Made by a program: the position numbers and the translations under genes
Source of the DNA: Neopestalotiopsis rosae
Lineage: Eukaryota > Ascomycota > Sordariomycetes > Amphisphaeriales > Sporocadaceae
DNA length: 64,000 nt
Assembly: GCA_023078685.1 (NCBI GenBank)
Contig: JALGAS010000002.1
Location: 4,526,001 to 4,590,000, forward strand
Reading direction: 5' to 3'
Shown: piece by piece, positions 11,622 through 24,107 of the stretch
Position numbering within the stretch: the stretch's first letter is position 1
Layout: every line of letters begins with the position of its first letter
Notes under the pieces: generated by a model
The model's database searches: none
Told to the model about the DNA's origin: nothing
What the model saw: the letters and a program-made list of their open reading frames with translations, nothing else

Positions 11622-13912
11622 TCAGTCAAGGAAGGGTTATTTTTATTCTTCTTCAAATAGTGCTTACCAAAGATAAGAAGGCTGACTTTTATTAAAATCG
11701 AGATCTTTGCTTTCTTCAACGACCGGCTGCCCCCAATCTATTCGTCTCAATAGAACATGTTCCTTGTACTGTAGGAGCAAGTCAATATCGGGTTGTTCGG
11801 GACGGATCTGCATTAGAAAGGTTTCAACACATTTGTGCACAACCAAACTTTCTAAACTTTTCACCGGAAGAACTACGGTGGGGTCACTCTCTTGAAGAAA
11901 GTCAGCGTAAACTGTCACAAGAGAGTGATAGATAATACGGACAGTGATATATTATTATCTGTCTTCTTTTCTATGCTAACAAACCATCTCGATCTTCCCC
12001 AAAATCGATATTTTACTGTCTTCCATTCAGCCCGCAGTGAGGAACTGCGGCGATGTGCCCCCTTGATGTACAAACGAGTTGAGTCACTAGAGAAATCAAA
12101 TTTCTCTCCGGCGCATCATGATTTCAACCTAATCCCCCATGGACCAGGTCACGAGGATGTCTTTCCCGTTTGTACACCTTCGACCATCCAGCATGATGCC
12201 TTGTATCGTAATGGTGCCTCAGCCTGAAAACAGTCTTGCGTCTTGTAAAGTAACTAATGCTAGAATGAAACATACTCGGAATCTCCCCTGCGTTGCGACA
12301 TGATCTTCCAGTTAGTTCTGTTCAGTTCCGAAATATATAATGCGGGGTTGAACCCCACGGTTTTGTTTTTCAGCTTATCGGAAATGTAGGAACATTTCTA
12401 TAACTTGACATGTCCATGCGCATGAATGCTGAGATCGGCTACATAGGTAGGTGATTTCCAGGCACATGGTATTGGATGATTTTACGTAGCTCAAACAATC
12501 TGCTCCCTGCTTACATTTTGTCCCAATACGACTGCGGAGTGAGAGTCTTTGGGGAGCTTCAAATGTGTGCCGTTAGTGTGATTTATCAGAGAGCTCGAGA
12601 GAAATGTCCGTTTTTTTAGCGAAGAGGGAAATTCAGAGGCTCGATGTAACCGGATCGTTCGACCAACGTTACTGGAGAAGATCATGGCTGGAGTCTGTCA
12701 CTACCACTATTTCTCATATTCAACCACTGCTGAGCGAGTTGGCAATTCGCTAGATTGATGATTCGGGCGCATAATCAAGAAAGAGTTGATTTTCAGGGAT
12801 CTTCATCGCCATGCTGAGAAAACATTAACATCGATTCCATAGAGCGACAGACGCTACAGATAAATGCAAAGCATTTATGTCTCACGGCCATGGACCTGCC
12901 TTCCACCAGCTATTGTCACTATTTCTAATACTATATCTCCTCGCTCAGTCCTTGGTCGCGTCTGAATAGCCCGTCCGTCCCCATAGCTGTGTAATGGTGA
13001 GATACCGAGACGACTCTACTCCGGGGTAAGGGAAGTTTGGAAAGGGGTCTGTCCAATGACGGCTGATAGTACTTGGTTTGCGTGTCTACGGAGCTGCAAT
13101 GATATATTCTACCTTCTTGGCCTTTGACAGACCTTTGAACAAGCTTGACGAAACGGCTTCGAAACTTGAGGGTATTTAGCGAAAGAAGCAGACCTAAGCA
13201 CTGCGCATGTAGCGCCCGGCCTGGATCTTGTCATCGTCTTCAACCTTCTCCCATTTATCCCGCGTTGATAAGTCAAGTAAAGATGACAACATGTAAACGT
13301 GTAAAGATATCTTATTTTCCAATCAGTAGGCATGTGTCAAAACTCGAAGCAATTAGTTATCCTTGTGTGTGAAAGATAGGTTACCTATAAAGTGCAGACG
13401 GCTTCAGGCATGTCCAGATTGAGATGTTGTTGGGCTTTAGATCTGTAGGATGAGTCGGTTTATATTAAGTGCTTCGCTGTATTCCTCGGTCTATGAGTTC
13501 TCGTCTACAATACTTCCACACAGCTGATAAGTCGCTTGAGAATATTACCATAATCAACATGACGAATCAGCCATGCGTTCTTTATGATCGCGGGAAGAAG
13601 ATTGTTGACCATATCAAAACCTGTTCTCTCGCAGCCGGAAAGCAGTCCCAGGCGACTGGAATTAGATTATACAGCTACGAAAATCATTCCCGGGCTCCGC
13701 AGAGACCCGATGCATTGGTCCCGTTCCAGTAGAAGACCGGACCGATAACAAGCCACTACAATTATTTACAGTGTGACTTACGGCCAACTACACATTGCTT
13801 TCGTAGGTTGCTCTTCCCTTGGTCACAGAAATTTCCGAGTCTATGTAAGAGCGGAGCTATAGGAAAGGACGCAAAGGATCACTATCGGAATGGTTAGCAC
13901 GCTGTGCTAGGA
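11622..13912. other. Gene-poor stretch, about 2.3 kb
   Basis: No complete gene is recognised. A short frame at 13559-13732 (from MTNQPCVLYDRGKK to FQ) lies where the missing N-terminus of the downstream permease would be. Its GIRLYSYENHSRAP segment faintly resembles the N-terminal GI..Y..E.R region of such permeases, but the match is weak. The rest is AT-rich, with stops in all frames. Confidence 0.5.
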
Positions 13913-15248
13913 TTGGACGTTGGTGTTTCATCGGATGTAATTATCTTGAGCATCCTCATCTTCATGTTTCCCGTCGCTTGGATGGGTATGATGGGACTGA
14001 AGACAGGCATGCGCCAAATTGTCCACTCCAGGTACTACTTTGGGTAAGCTCCCTCCAGTCATTCCTGCGATGTGGATAACCGCTTCTAACAATTGTATCA
14101 GTTACCCCTTTGTTCTTGTCATCGCTTTACTACAACTTGCAACATTGACTGGGCACACCATCATCACGAACATTGTCAATGGGCAAACTCTCAAAGCCGT
14201 CTCGCAAAAGGAATTGAGCCTAGATGTAGGGATCGTGATTACCGTTTTGGGCGCTTTCGCGATCTCATTCATGGGCTACAAATTCTTGCACGACATCGAG
14301 ACATACTTGGGGATCTTATCACTCGTTGTCTTCATAATCGCTGCTGGTGTGGGCGCAAAGTCGTTTGTCACTGGAACCGAGGTCGCCGTTGCTACGGCTA
14401 GGAGTGTAATCACTTTCGCATGCGCATGTGCAAGTCTTTGATTTCATGGGCAGCTTTGGTATCAGGCTACTCGGTCTATATAAATCCGAGAACTCCACGG
14501 TAAGTGAATATGGCATTTGCAAAGAAATAATTTAAGCTCATGGTTCCCTCGTTACTTCCAGGTACAAGACTTTCGTCTACATATACGCGGGATATTATCT
14601 GCCGTCTACGCTGCTGCTGATTCCGGGAGCCGCCATTGGAGCTGCTGTCTCCGCAAACACGTCGTAGGAAGAAGTGTATGAAAGTTATTCAGTCGGCGGC
14701 GTCATCTACACCATCAAGGCCTCTATCGGTGGATTTGGGAAGTTTGTCTCGATTATATTGGCATTTTCTCTTCTTGGGCTCACGGCATGCTCACTTTGAT
14801 CATTTTCAATCAACTTGCAATACTTGCACTCGGTCATAAGCAAAGTGCCGTGGTATATTTATTCAATCGTAGTAGCGGCGATTGTTATATTCGTCGCAAT
14901 CGCCGCCGGTTCGGACTTTTGCGATTCACTATCCACTCTCTTGAGCGTGGTTGGGTATTGGACCGCCGCTTATGTGGGTATTGCTCTGGCCGAGCTTTAT
15001 TGTTTTCGCAAAGGCTGTTATGACTCTTACCATCTTTCGAGTTGGAACAAACGGGAAGAGCTACCGTTCGGCTTGGCCGCCTTCTTGTCACTATGTTGTA
15101 CTTTCGGGCTGATTGTCCTTTTTATGAACAATGCATGGTATACGGGACCTATCCCCGTGATAGTGGCGATATTGGGTTGGAGGTTGGCATTCTTATGAGT
15201 GTGTTGTACTATATCCCATTGAGATACTTGGAGGTTCGGTTCATATGA
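13913..15248 (+). pseudogene. Purine-cytosine permease (NCS1 family) pseudogene
   Basis: Family members are 12-helix proton symporters for cytosine, purines or related bases at the plasma membrane. Recognisable in order are GLKTGMRQIVHSRYYFG, TLTGHTIITNIVNGQTLKAV, ISFMGYKFLHDIE, SWAALVSGYSVYINPRTPR, VVGYWTAAYVGIALAELYCF, LPFGLAAFL and GLEVGILMSVLYYIPLRYLE. Two normal introns persist (14044-14101 and 14500-14561). The gene is broken by a frame change at about 14430, TAG at 14665-14667, TGA at 14797-14799, and another frame change at about 15148-15166. The first 80-100 residues are missing or unrecognisable. Introns and most of the coding sequence survive, so inactivation looks relatively recent. 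Confidence 0.8.
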
Positions 15249-17502
15249 TAAGAACAATTTCAGAGCCATTCCCGCCAGATTTCGTCTTCCTCTGTGCAAT
15301 GACATTTTCACTCTCAGCAGTGCATGGCTGGTCTTCCCGGTGAGCTAATAGTCAACGCGCTACCTCCCTCTTGATGCAACGTCGGTGCATCCCAGTCTAC
15401 ATGTATTCATTGATGTACGCAGTGACTGAACGATGTAATTCGTTAGCTCAGTCCCCCAAATGTTTATCGTACTTTCTGCATTTTTGCCAGCTTGGGGCCT
15501 CTATTGGTATATGCGGTGGCTCTTGCAGCAGATAGTCAAAGATGATACCACCCTCTTCCCCAACAATGTTTTGTCGCAAAGCTCGGCTCTTGGTTGCAAT
15601 GACAGTCTATGTAGGAGAAGATCGCCGACTGAGTTTATAGTCATGACTCGTGTCATGTTAATATATTCACCTCTCTAGGCTGCCTATCTCAGTACTATGC
15701 ATAGTCGGAGAGGAGTTTTTGGTCCGATTAAAAATTCCGGGACCAGCTTCCCCGGTGACGCGCAAAGCCCTGCAGCCCTACTGATAATGGTCGAAAACCT
15801 GGTAAGCCGCAAATCTACACATCTAGAAATTCATGGTATGATCTTCATACGCCCCTGGGTCTTGCAGCTGTCTGCCTGCATAGTTGGCTGTAGCACAGAC
15901 TGCGATGTGTCCTCAGAGCAAATGCTCGCAACCCCTTGCATCGATCGCTTGCAGGGATATTTCGGTAGAGTCTAGACCCCTTGAACGTACATTATACCTC
16001 CACGCGGGGAATTATTCTATGCTCGTCGTCTGCGAGATCAGATCAATGTCATAAAATGGTCCGCTTTGCTGGGACAAGTTCAACGTCCTCTTCTTGAGTT
16101 TGGCAAAGTTTCACGGCCTTCACACCGCTTTGCAGATTACATAGGACTGTCTCAGAGGTTTTTTGTTGAAGCGCGCCAAGCGCGTATCTGGAAGAAGATG
16201 GACACGCAATCACTAGGCTCTTCGGGACATATTTAGTGCCTTTGGTCGCGGATGTAGGTAAAAGGCCACTACGGTGCGGATACCCAATCCGTAGCAGGGG
16301 TGTCTTTTCAGCTTGCCAATTAGAGCGCCCGAGAATCGAACCGTTATAGGTCTCCCGGTACCATATAGGTGGTAGTTTTGGTAGCGTAGGCATTTGAATG
16401 GAGAGCAATCTTTTGAGTTCAGGCTAGTAGTGGACGGCGACACATCCGGTCTTGGGCCTGATGGCAATAACGTTCCATAGGGAATAATTTTGTCTCCATC
16501 CGGATAAAAGATTCACACTAGTTGCATTGGCACCAATGGGAAATAGCCCATAACGATAGCGTGCTCAACGTGTTCTTCTCTCAGCGTTGCTACTCTTGAC
16601 AATGATCGGAATGTGAAGACAGACATCATGGATTTTCTCTCTGCTCAGTACTTGAATTCATCGAAGCATGTCCTTGGAAAGCCGCCGCGAGTTCATCTGT
16701 AAGGTCCTCAGCGTCCATCTGACTTTCGTCCACATCGAATGGGATGCCCTGGGGTCACCTGCCAATCAGCTAGCCCTTGTGCTACTAATCAACAGCACCT
16801 CGCACGACGATTGGATGCACTTCGGATTTACGGTCAAACATGAATCGGAAATGCCTAGTATAATCACAAATATGATGCCGATTCCACGGAGTTATTTTGA
16901 TCAGCATCAAAAGTCCTTATAGGCAAATGTACGGAAGAATTGGGCTCGATAGCTTGGTAGACAACCAGTAGACTGCTAGCATGCGCTGATCGGCAATGCC
17001 TGCATACTATCTGCTGTGGCTAGACTTACGCGAAACTCTAAACCCAGATCATCCCACCACCGCCCACGCGTACTGGCGAGTTTGACTTTTTGTGGCTTGC
17101 GAGAGAGACATACTTGCCTGCCCTGAGCCTTGCAAATATCTCATCATGGCTGCAGCTAACGGCGTCGGTCATTTTCTCGCGTGCAGTCGTCACTCAACGC
17201 AAATGGTCCGCTATTTCCTTCCCGTATAATGGATCGAATATAATAACTCCTCGACAATCCCGCTAGCTTGTGCCTTTTAAGGCTGAAAAGATCACGACTT
17301 TCACGGTTCTCGACCTTGCTTGGCGCATCTTCAATCTGGCCCCTTTCTGGGCTACGAGATATGTGAATTCTTCGCCCAGACTTCTGTTCAATCAGAGAAT
17401 CGACAATCATTACGAATGCTCATATAAATCCTTTCACCCCAATCACACTCACTTTTACTTGTTCAGATTTTCACGCCGCTCCAGCACAACGGGGAGAAAG
17501 TA
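15249..17502. other. Gene-poor stretch, about 2.25 kb
   Basis: Several short frames exist, for example 15460-15678 with a hydrophobic start, 15697-15975, and 16049-16408 on the minus strand. None shows a family motif I recognise. The sequence may hold further gene remains next to the permease pseudogene. The end of the stretch is the promoter of the next gene. Confidence 0.5.
17423..17428 (+). promoter_or_regulatory. TATA box candidate
   Basis: TATAAA lies 74 bp ahead of the ATG at 17503. Spacing suits a TATA element with a short leader. Inferred from sequence only. Confidence 0.35.
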
Positions 17503-19049
17503 ATGGCTTCGATTCCAAATAGATCTCCCTTGGTGGAGGGTGTGACATGGGCTATGTTCGCCATCGCGTTACCGCCAGTGCTGTTGCGAACATGGGCGCG
17601 AGCCACCCTCATGAAAAAATTTGGAGTAGATGACTGGTTGATGATATTGGCAATGGTGACTATACCCAAGTACTCTTCTCTACCGGCCAATAAACTCATC
17701 ATTGTATCTTATGATTAGATCTCATTTACCTTTAACACCGTCATCTGCTTCGAAGGTGCCGTGCACGGAACCGGTCGACATTATTGGAACCTGCAACCCG
17801 ACTCCATGACAACTGCTTTCGAGGTACATTTACCGACGCCATCCATCCACGAGATAATTGCTGACTAAGTGTAGTGGTGGTACTTTGCCTACCTAACGTA
17901 CTGCACCAGCATGATATTAGTCAAGTCGAGCATCGCCTGTTTTCTGCTGCGTCTTACCCCCGACCGCGCCCACCGGATCATCATCTACATTGCATGGGGC
18001 CTCACCGTCCTATGCGGCATCGCTTTCTTCTTTATCGCCATGTTTCAGTGCAAACCTATTTCCTTTTTCTGGACCCGGGTCGTTGACCCTACGAGCGGAG
18101 GGTCTTGCATTTCGATTGATACCATTGTTTACGTCACCTATACCTACAGCGCATTTTCTATTATCACCGATTTCACTTTTACCATTTTACCCATTTGTAT
18201 GGTCTGGCAGCTTCAGATGAGTCTGAGGACCAAGTTCGCCCTCCTACCTATCCTCAGTATGGCAGCAGTGTAAGTACATATTCCATCCCACGGGGCGTCC
18301 AGAAGGGTGATTCTGACTTTGATATAATACAGAGCTAGCTGCGCTGTTGTTGTCCGTTTAAAATATGTCGAGAACTTTCGTGGAAACGACTTCTTATGTA
18401 AGCCAAGCTAAACTATCCTCAATATCTCTCAAAACACGCTTCCTCGACCACGCAGAGAAATTGACACTAATCTGTTGGAATCACAGGGTCAACTGCAGAC
18501 ATCGCCATCTGGTCACAAGTCGAGATCGGCCTTGCAATCGCAGCGGGAAGTCTCGCCACCTTACGACCACTACTACACAGCATTGGCCAGAGCCTTGGTC
18601 TGTCGGGAAATCTGGGCTCTGCGCAAAGCGCGGCCGTGGCCGTGCCCGGAGGTGCGAACTCCGAGAACCCGAGTACCGGCGATCGCCAAAAGAATCGCAA
18701 GTCTGCCGCCAACTTTGAAAAGAAGAACATGTCGCCAATATCCCGCATCATGGCACCCTACAGTCTCTTCAGTCTCCAGTCCAACGCCACGAAATGGGCA
18801 GATGAAGAACAAACAACGGGTATCCACATGGAAGAAGGTCTGTCCACCAGAAACCACGATTCGACCCAGCAACGGTTAGACGACAAGGGCTTTGATGCAC
18901 ATTGCTTGAGGACAGGCTCACAGGAAGGCCTTGTTGGGGATCATGCTGCGATTGCCAGACTTGAGGATGACGACAAGATGTCCATGCATGACTCTTGTCA
19001 TTCTAAATCACCAAACGTCGAGTCTCACCCCCGATATATGAATCCATAG
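17503..19049 (+). CDS. Rhodopsin-domain (SAT4/Pth11-like) integral membrane protein
   Basis: Five exons (17503-17655, 17719-17823, 17875-18269, 18333-18397, 18487-19049) join in frame to 426 residues. All four introns (63, 51, 63 and 89 nt) have GT..AG ends. The family is the fungal rhodopsin-like seven-helix domain found in Pth11-related and SAT4 proteins. Family marks seen are DDWLMILAM after the first helix, EGAVHGTGRHYWN, MILVKSSIACFLLRLTP, FQCKPISFFW, ILPICMVWQLQM, then VEIGLAIAAGSLATLRPLL at the last helix. A polar tail of about 150 residues follows, rich in Ser, Lys and Asp. Members sit in the plasma membrane and some act as G-protein-coupled sensors. No CFEM domain is present. Ligand and role are unknown. 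Confidence 0.87.
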
Positions 19050-19238
19050 AGGATCATTAGCCCGAGTACAATTCTAATTACTTTGTTCACTCCAACGTAT
19101 TCTTTAAAAGTCATGATACATACGCCGGATTATAAGCTTTGCACTCGTACGTAATGGCCACGGACAATGGTCGTCAGACTCTTTGGCAGTAATGAAATCC
19201 TGGTGATACAACAGCGGCAGCATTCCCAGACGCTGCCA

Positions 19239-21539
19239 CTATTTGCGGGTATTTCCATTCCATTGATTGATCCATGCAAAGACTTGACGATGCCACTCTA
19301 GTGAATTCTCCTCCTTTGATACCCAATGATTCTCATCCGGGAAATTGAGGAACCTTGCCGGTATACCCAATGCCTTGAGCGTGTGAAAGGCCGCGAGACC
19401 TTGAGTCACGGGAACGCGGTAATCTCTATCACTGTGAACAACAAGCATTGGTGTCTTCCAATTTTTTAGCAGATCAGGACGCGCCGGATTGTAGCGTTCG
19501 AGTCCCTCGGAGTTGCTCCACATGAGCGGCGAGCTGCCCCATTCGTCGCCCAGAGAAGCGAGCGTGTCAGACTCGAGGAGGAAAGTCGGAATATGGAAGA
19601 TACCGTTGTGGCAGACAAGAGCCTTGAACTTGAAGGTCTGTAAATAGAACTAGTATCCAAGCACCTGAGGGAGAGACTTACGCGACGGCCAAGAGGGTGG
19701 CCTTGCATCCAGTTCATCATGTAGCCTCCGTAGCTGTTGCCAGCTGCAACTGCATTCTCTACATCAACATACGGGATATTTTTCAGAAACTCGATGCAAT
19801 TGAGCAAGTCATTGTAGGGACGATCGCCCCATTTATTTCGTATTCCTGCATTGATGTCAGCGTAGAAAGCCACTGGTTCGTGTCACTAACCTGCTGCCAT
19901 ATCGAGTCCCCACCCCTGGCTTCCGGTGATGTTTGGAGTGACAACAACATATCCCTGCTCGGCCCAAACAACTGGATTCCACTGTTCACTGTCAGTTATC
20001 ACTTCTTTCAATTTTTCAAAGACTCGTCATACTCTTGTACTCCATCCATCAATCCAGGCAGCGTAGGGCCCTCCGTGTACAAGCATACACAACGGATACT
20101 TTTTATTTGAGTCGAAATTGTGGGGTTTGACAACCCATGCATGCACATCATAATCGCCAGCACCCGGGAAATGAATCTCGGAGATTTGCTCCTGTGATAG
20201 ATCGATGTTGGCTTGCCAGGAGATCATGGACAATATCTGCGGAGGCGATGCCATGGTTCTCCTGGGCTGCACGATCTGGCAATACCACGGTTCAACCAGG
20301 CTGGAGCTAGTCACCAGAAGCTGATGTTGTCCATGCTCATCTTCGGTAGGAAGGTCATGGTAAGCAGAGACAGACCCATCGCGCACGATAGGTGTAGGTA
20401 CGGCGTTCGGTAGCAGGTCAAGGGTGAAAAGCGCAGCTCTGCCCGAGTCGAGCGCTTCAATGTAGAGGGAGTGACCATCAGGCCCGAACTTGAAGCCGTC
20501 AGGTATCAGATTCCATGGCTTCCTCGTGATTGCAGTGAACACATCAACAGCATGTTCTGATTCAGCAAATTTGACCCATATCGATGGGTCCAGCGAGTTC
20601 TTAGCTGCAGCCCTCATGAACGCAATTGTAGCACCATCAGGGCTGAACTTTGGACTGAAGCACCATCCCTGGCCTGCGGTTGACTGTGCATCAGCTTCAA
20701 CCTGCATTGATATCTTGACAGCCGCGTCGATTATCCGGTCTGCCGTTAGGGGGAAAGTTAAATAATAGATGTGATTCGAGGCTGGTTTGTTGGGGTCGCC
20801 AATTTCATCTGCTGTAGCAGAGAACAGGATGCCTGTGTCGCTGATATCAAAATGCTCTGAGTGGTTACCGGGCTCGTACATGTCAAGCGGAGCAGTGAGA
20901 CCTGTTCCCGCCAGAATATTTCTCAGAGGCTTGGTGAGCTCCCACGCGCCACGCTCCTTGCGGAGATCCGTATACCAAAGTGTGTGTTGCTGAGGCTCAA
21001 CGTACGAGTCCCACTGTATGCATCTCGTCAGAATGTAAATTTTATGGGCTGATGGTACTTACTGTGCGAGGGAACATGCTATCAAAAACTCTACCACTAT
21101 GCACTGGCGATTCTTGCTGTTCCTTGTTGTACAGAGCGCCATCTGGCCCCATCAATCCGACAACTATTAGGGCAACCGACCCATCCTTTAGGGCCTTCAC
21201 CTTGAGGTCGCTGACAGGTGCATCGATTTGACCAATCTTTGTGGCCGCCACCGACGGTTTTGATGCATCTACAGTCTTGATCAACGTGATCCCATTCTCT
21301 TCTCGGCTGAGGAACAAGACAGTGTGGTTGTCGTGGCCTAGCCAGACGGCGTTCGTTGCTCTGTCATCTGTAATTAATTGATCTATTGAACCAGTCTCGA
21401 TATTCAACAAAAAATATCCCTTGGTGGTCTTCCCGCCTATTGTATGCGTCGATTGAAAGAAAAGTGCCAATGAACCATCGGAGTTAGGAACGGCTGGGCC
21501 TCTCCGAGGAGTACTGATCAGAAGTTCTGGCGTGAACAT
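19239..21539 (-). CDS. S9 family serine peptidase (dipeptidyl-peptidase V / acylaminoacyl-peptidase-like)
   Basis: On the minus strand the exons are 21063-21539, 20033-21013, 19891-19981, 19682-19845 and 19239-19637, giving 703 residues in frame with introns of 44-51 nt. The N-terminal half is the beta-propeller, opening [20 protein letters not shown]. The C-terminal half is the alpha/beta hydrolase: [10 protein letters not shown], nucleophile Ser near 554 in [13 protein letters not shown], Asp near 643 in HSDRDYRVP, and His near 675 in DENHW. Secreted DPP5 proteins have a signal peptide, but this one starts directly at the mature-like sequence, so I infer a cytosolic enzyme trimming peptides. 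A longer in-frame start at 21680 adds 47 residues with no signal-peptide character, so I prefer 21539. Confidence 0.9.
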
Positions 21540-22689
21540 GTTGCCTTTTATAGAAATGAGAACAGCGACAGTCGAAAGCCAAGGACTGATACTCGACCTA
21601 ATTGCGCGGTGATTCAAAATCAATTCAAAAGAGGGGAACCCTGCTTTATTATAGATTTCGTCAATTATCATACACGTCACCGTCAGCTCAGGCCTCGCTC
21701 AAGGGTCTTTTTGTCTGCATGCCATCACCTAGTAAATACGCTGTTGTGCGGCGCAAGCCTGTACCTGCCTGCGTCCCGCGACAGATGGTCCACTACCGCA
21801 CTGGTTGCTGCGTCGAGAGAAGCCGAGCTTATCTTTTAACATCTTTTATTTTTGAATTCTCATTCTTCTCCTCAGAACTGAATCTTCCAGCTGGCATATA
21901 TTCCTCGACTAGAGATCCGCAAAAATAAGGCGGACGACAGTGACAACTCGCTGGCGATTAGCAGTCTTGCTGGTCAGCCTGCCAAGAAGCTTATAGTCGA
22001 TTTGAATTAAGATTCGTACAATCTATCATTTCCCCACACTCTTCAAATTGTTCACTTTTTATAACTCCGAACCCCGACTGCCACTTAGAACACCGTCGAC
22101 TCCGTTCGACAACTGAATGTATTCCTACTGGTCCAATCAATCCGACGACGGATCCGGGGATAGCACTTCACAGGCATGTGCGAAGCCGGGCCTGAATGCC
22201 GGGCCCGTTGTTCTATACCCCGTGCCATTGCGCTTGATGTAGTTTGGGCCCTCTGGTATAGCCTGACGAACGGTTGGGAAAATGAGTAAGTTACATCCGA
22301 GACCTGGCTGAACACATACCAATCAAGGCTCGGTATCGTTGTGGGTTGTTCCGATTGATCTGGCCCCAATTTGGCGGGGTTCTACGGGCGTACACAAATT
22401 TCCAACGTGCCCACACTACTTCATGGTCGCAAGTCAACGAAATATATGATTGCATCAACAAAATCACATGATCGGCGGCCGGCCACGAACTGAACTCAAA
22501 GCGCAAAGGTATAGATCTTTCTAGGAAATATTGGGCTGCAATTGACTGCCGCAAATCCCTTTCCGCTTCCCGGCGTTCCTAGGCAGTCACATCGCGTTGC
22601 CCTTCTTCCAGAACGTGCGCATCGCTACACACCCGTCCATTGAGTACCCCTAGCATCTATAAGTCGTACTATTTGATATCAAAGATAAG
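21540..22689. other. Divergent promoter region, about 1.15 kb
   Basis: This region separates the S9 peptidase (minus strand) from the CorA-like gene (plus strand). No gene is recognised. A TATAAG sequence at about 22660 may serve the plus-strand gene. Confidence 0.5.
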
Positions 22690-24107
22690 ATGGACGCGTT
22701 TCATAATATTTGCAAGGAAAAGCTCAGGGCCGCAGACTGTTTCTTTCTCCCAGCAGGTCGGCATCGAGAACATCAAGTGATTACGATCACGCAGCGGCAG
22801 CCACAAGGTGATGCGGATCTCGAAGTGGATGTTCGAGATACAAGAATAGCAGCAGATCAGTTGGTACATTTTGTGAACGACTCGCGGCCAGGGAATGATG
22901 GCATTGACGCTGGAAGTATGAAAGAGGCGCGCCTCATCATCATAGGCATGGAGTCTAGTGTCCAAGGTGGCCTAGCTATACAGCGCGACGTGTTCGAGGG
23001 TCTCCTCGAATCACGAGTCGGCATTGATTACGGCGCTGTTTGGCCACTGATCCAACATTACGACGGATATCACTTCTTTCCCGGGAGGAATGCAGGTTCT
23101 ACGAAGGAGACACATTTCTTTGGATGGGCAGTCTTTGCTGTGATCTGGACTTACGACCACAAGACATGCAGCACCTTGGCTTTTTTCATCCACCGTAGTT
23201 ACGACAACTTTTACCCAATCAAGGAGCTCTCCGACTTTTTGCCGTACCTCATTCATCATAAGTCACATGTTACGTCAGAATCCTTTATGGGCTATGTTCT
23301 CGCTCTGTCGCTGTGCGCACGTCTTGATGAATATTACACAGATTGGCAGCGTCTACGCCAGATCGAAAGAACTATTGGCTATGGCCATGGGCAAAAGCCC
23401 GGGCGCGTACCCGGAAGCATTGATCAGTTCACCATATGGCTTCAGGAGAGCGGTGAAGTACTCATCAATTCATCGGGAAATCGGCGAACGCTTCGCTCCG
23501 TGGGTTTGATGCTTGAGCAAGTCCAACAAACCTCGAAGGATCCGCGCACGGTTCAAGTCGGTCACCTTGATACTTCATGGCGTCAGCTATCAGAAGAAAG
23601 CAACACAAAATTGATCCAGGCTATACCACTCATATCTAGCAGAATCCATGCGCATGATGAGTATATGGAGTACATTATAGTTCGGGCTGAGAGACTCTCT
23701 GCTGTGGTAAGTCCGTTCTGTGAGCACGATAGCAGTGGCGGGAGCTAATGAAACACACATCTAAGCTTTTCGCACTCCTGACTCACAGAGATGCAGAGGT
23801 CAGTGTGCGGCAGGCCGAGGCCAGCCATGAAATCGCTGAAGCTGCCAAGAAGGATAGTTCGGATATGAAGACGATAGCCATTATGACCATGGCTTTCCTG
23901 CCTGCGACGTTCTTGGCGGCGCTGTTTGCTATCCCGTCCCTAGATTGGCAGAGCGACAACGTGATTCAGAGTAATCATTGGGTATATTGGGCTTTCACAA
24001 TACCTGCGACAATCCTTGTCTTCTTCTCATGGTATCTCCTCAACCAGCGAGCTCTTCTGAGGCGGTTGAGGCCACACAACAGGAAGAATGGGCCGGTCGC
24101 GAAGTAA
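22690..24107 (+). CDS. CorA-like membrane protein of the fungal divergent group
   Basis: Exons 22690-23706 and 23766-24107 join in phase 0 to 452 residues; the 59-nt intron has GTAAGT and GCTAATG. The C-terminus has the CorA/ZntB layout. A long helical region ends ...SVRQAEASHEIAEAAKKDSS, followed by helix 1 MTMAFLPATFLAALFAIPSL, a short loop, and helix 2 VYWAFTIPATILVFFSWYLL. The GMN motif that makes the selectivity filter of true CorA magnesium channels is absent from the loop, so magnesium transport should not be assumed. The N-terminal 300 residues are soluble (EITHHFF-like FGWAVFAVIWTYD, then WLQESG). Similar proteins are numerous in ascomycetes and mostly uncharacterised. Confidence 0.78.

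Noticed and set aside
16320..16400. Minus-strand GGTTCGATTC resembling a tRNA T-arm
   Set aside because: The flanking bases do not form the five-pair T-stem, and no acceptor, D-arm or anticodon arm could be drawn around it.
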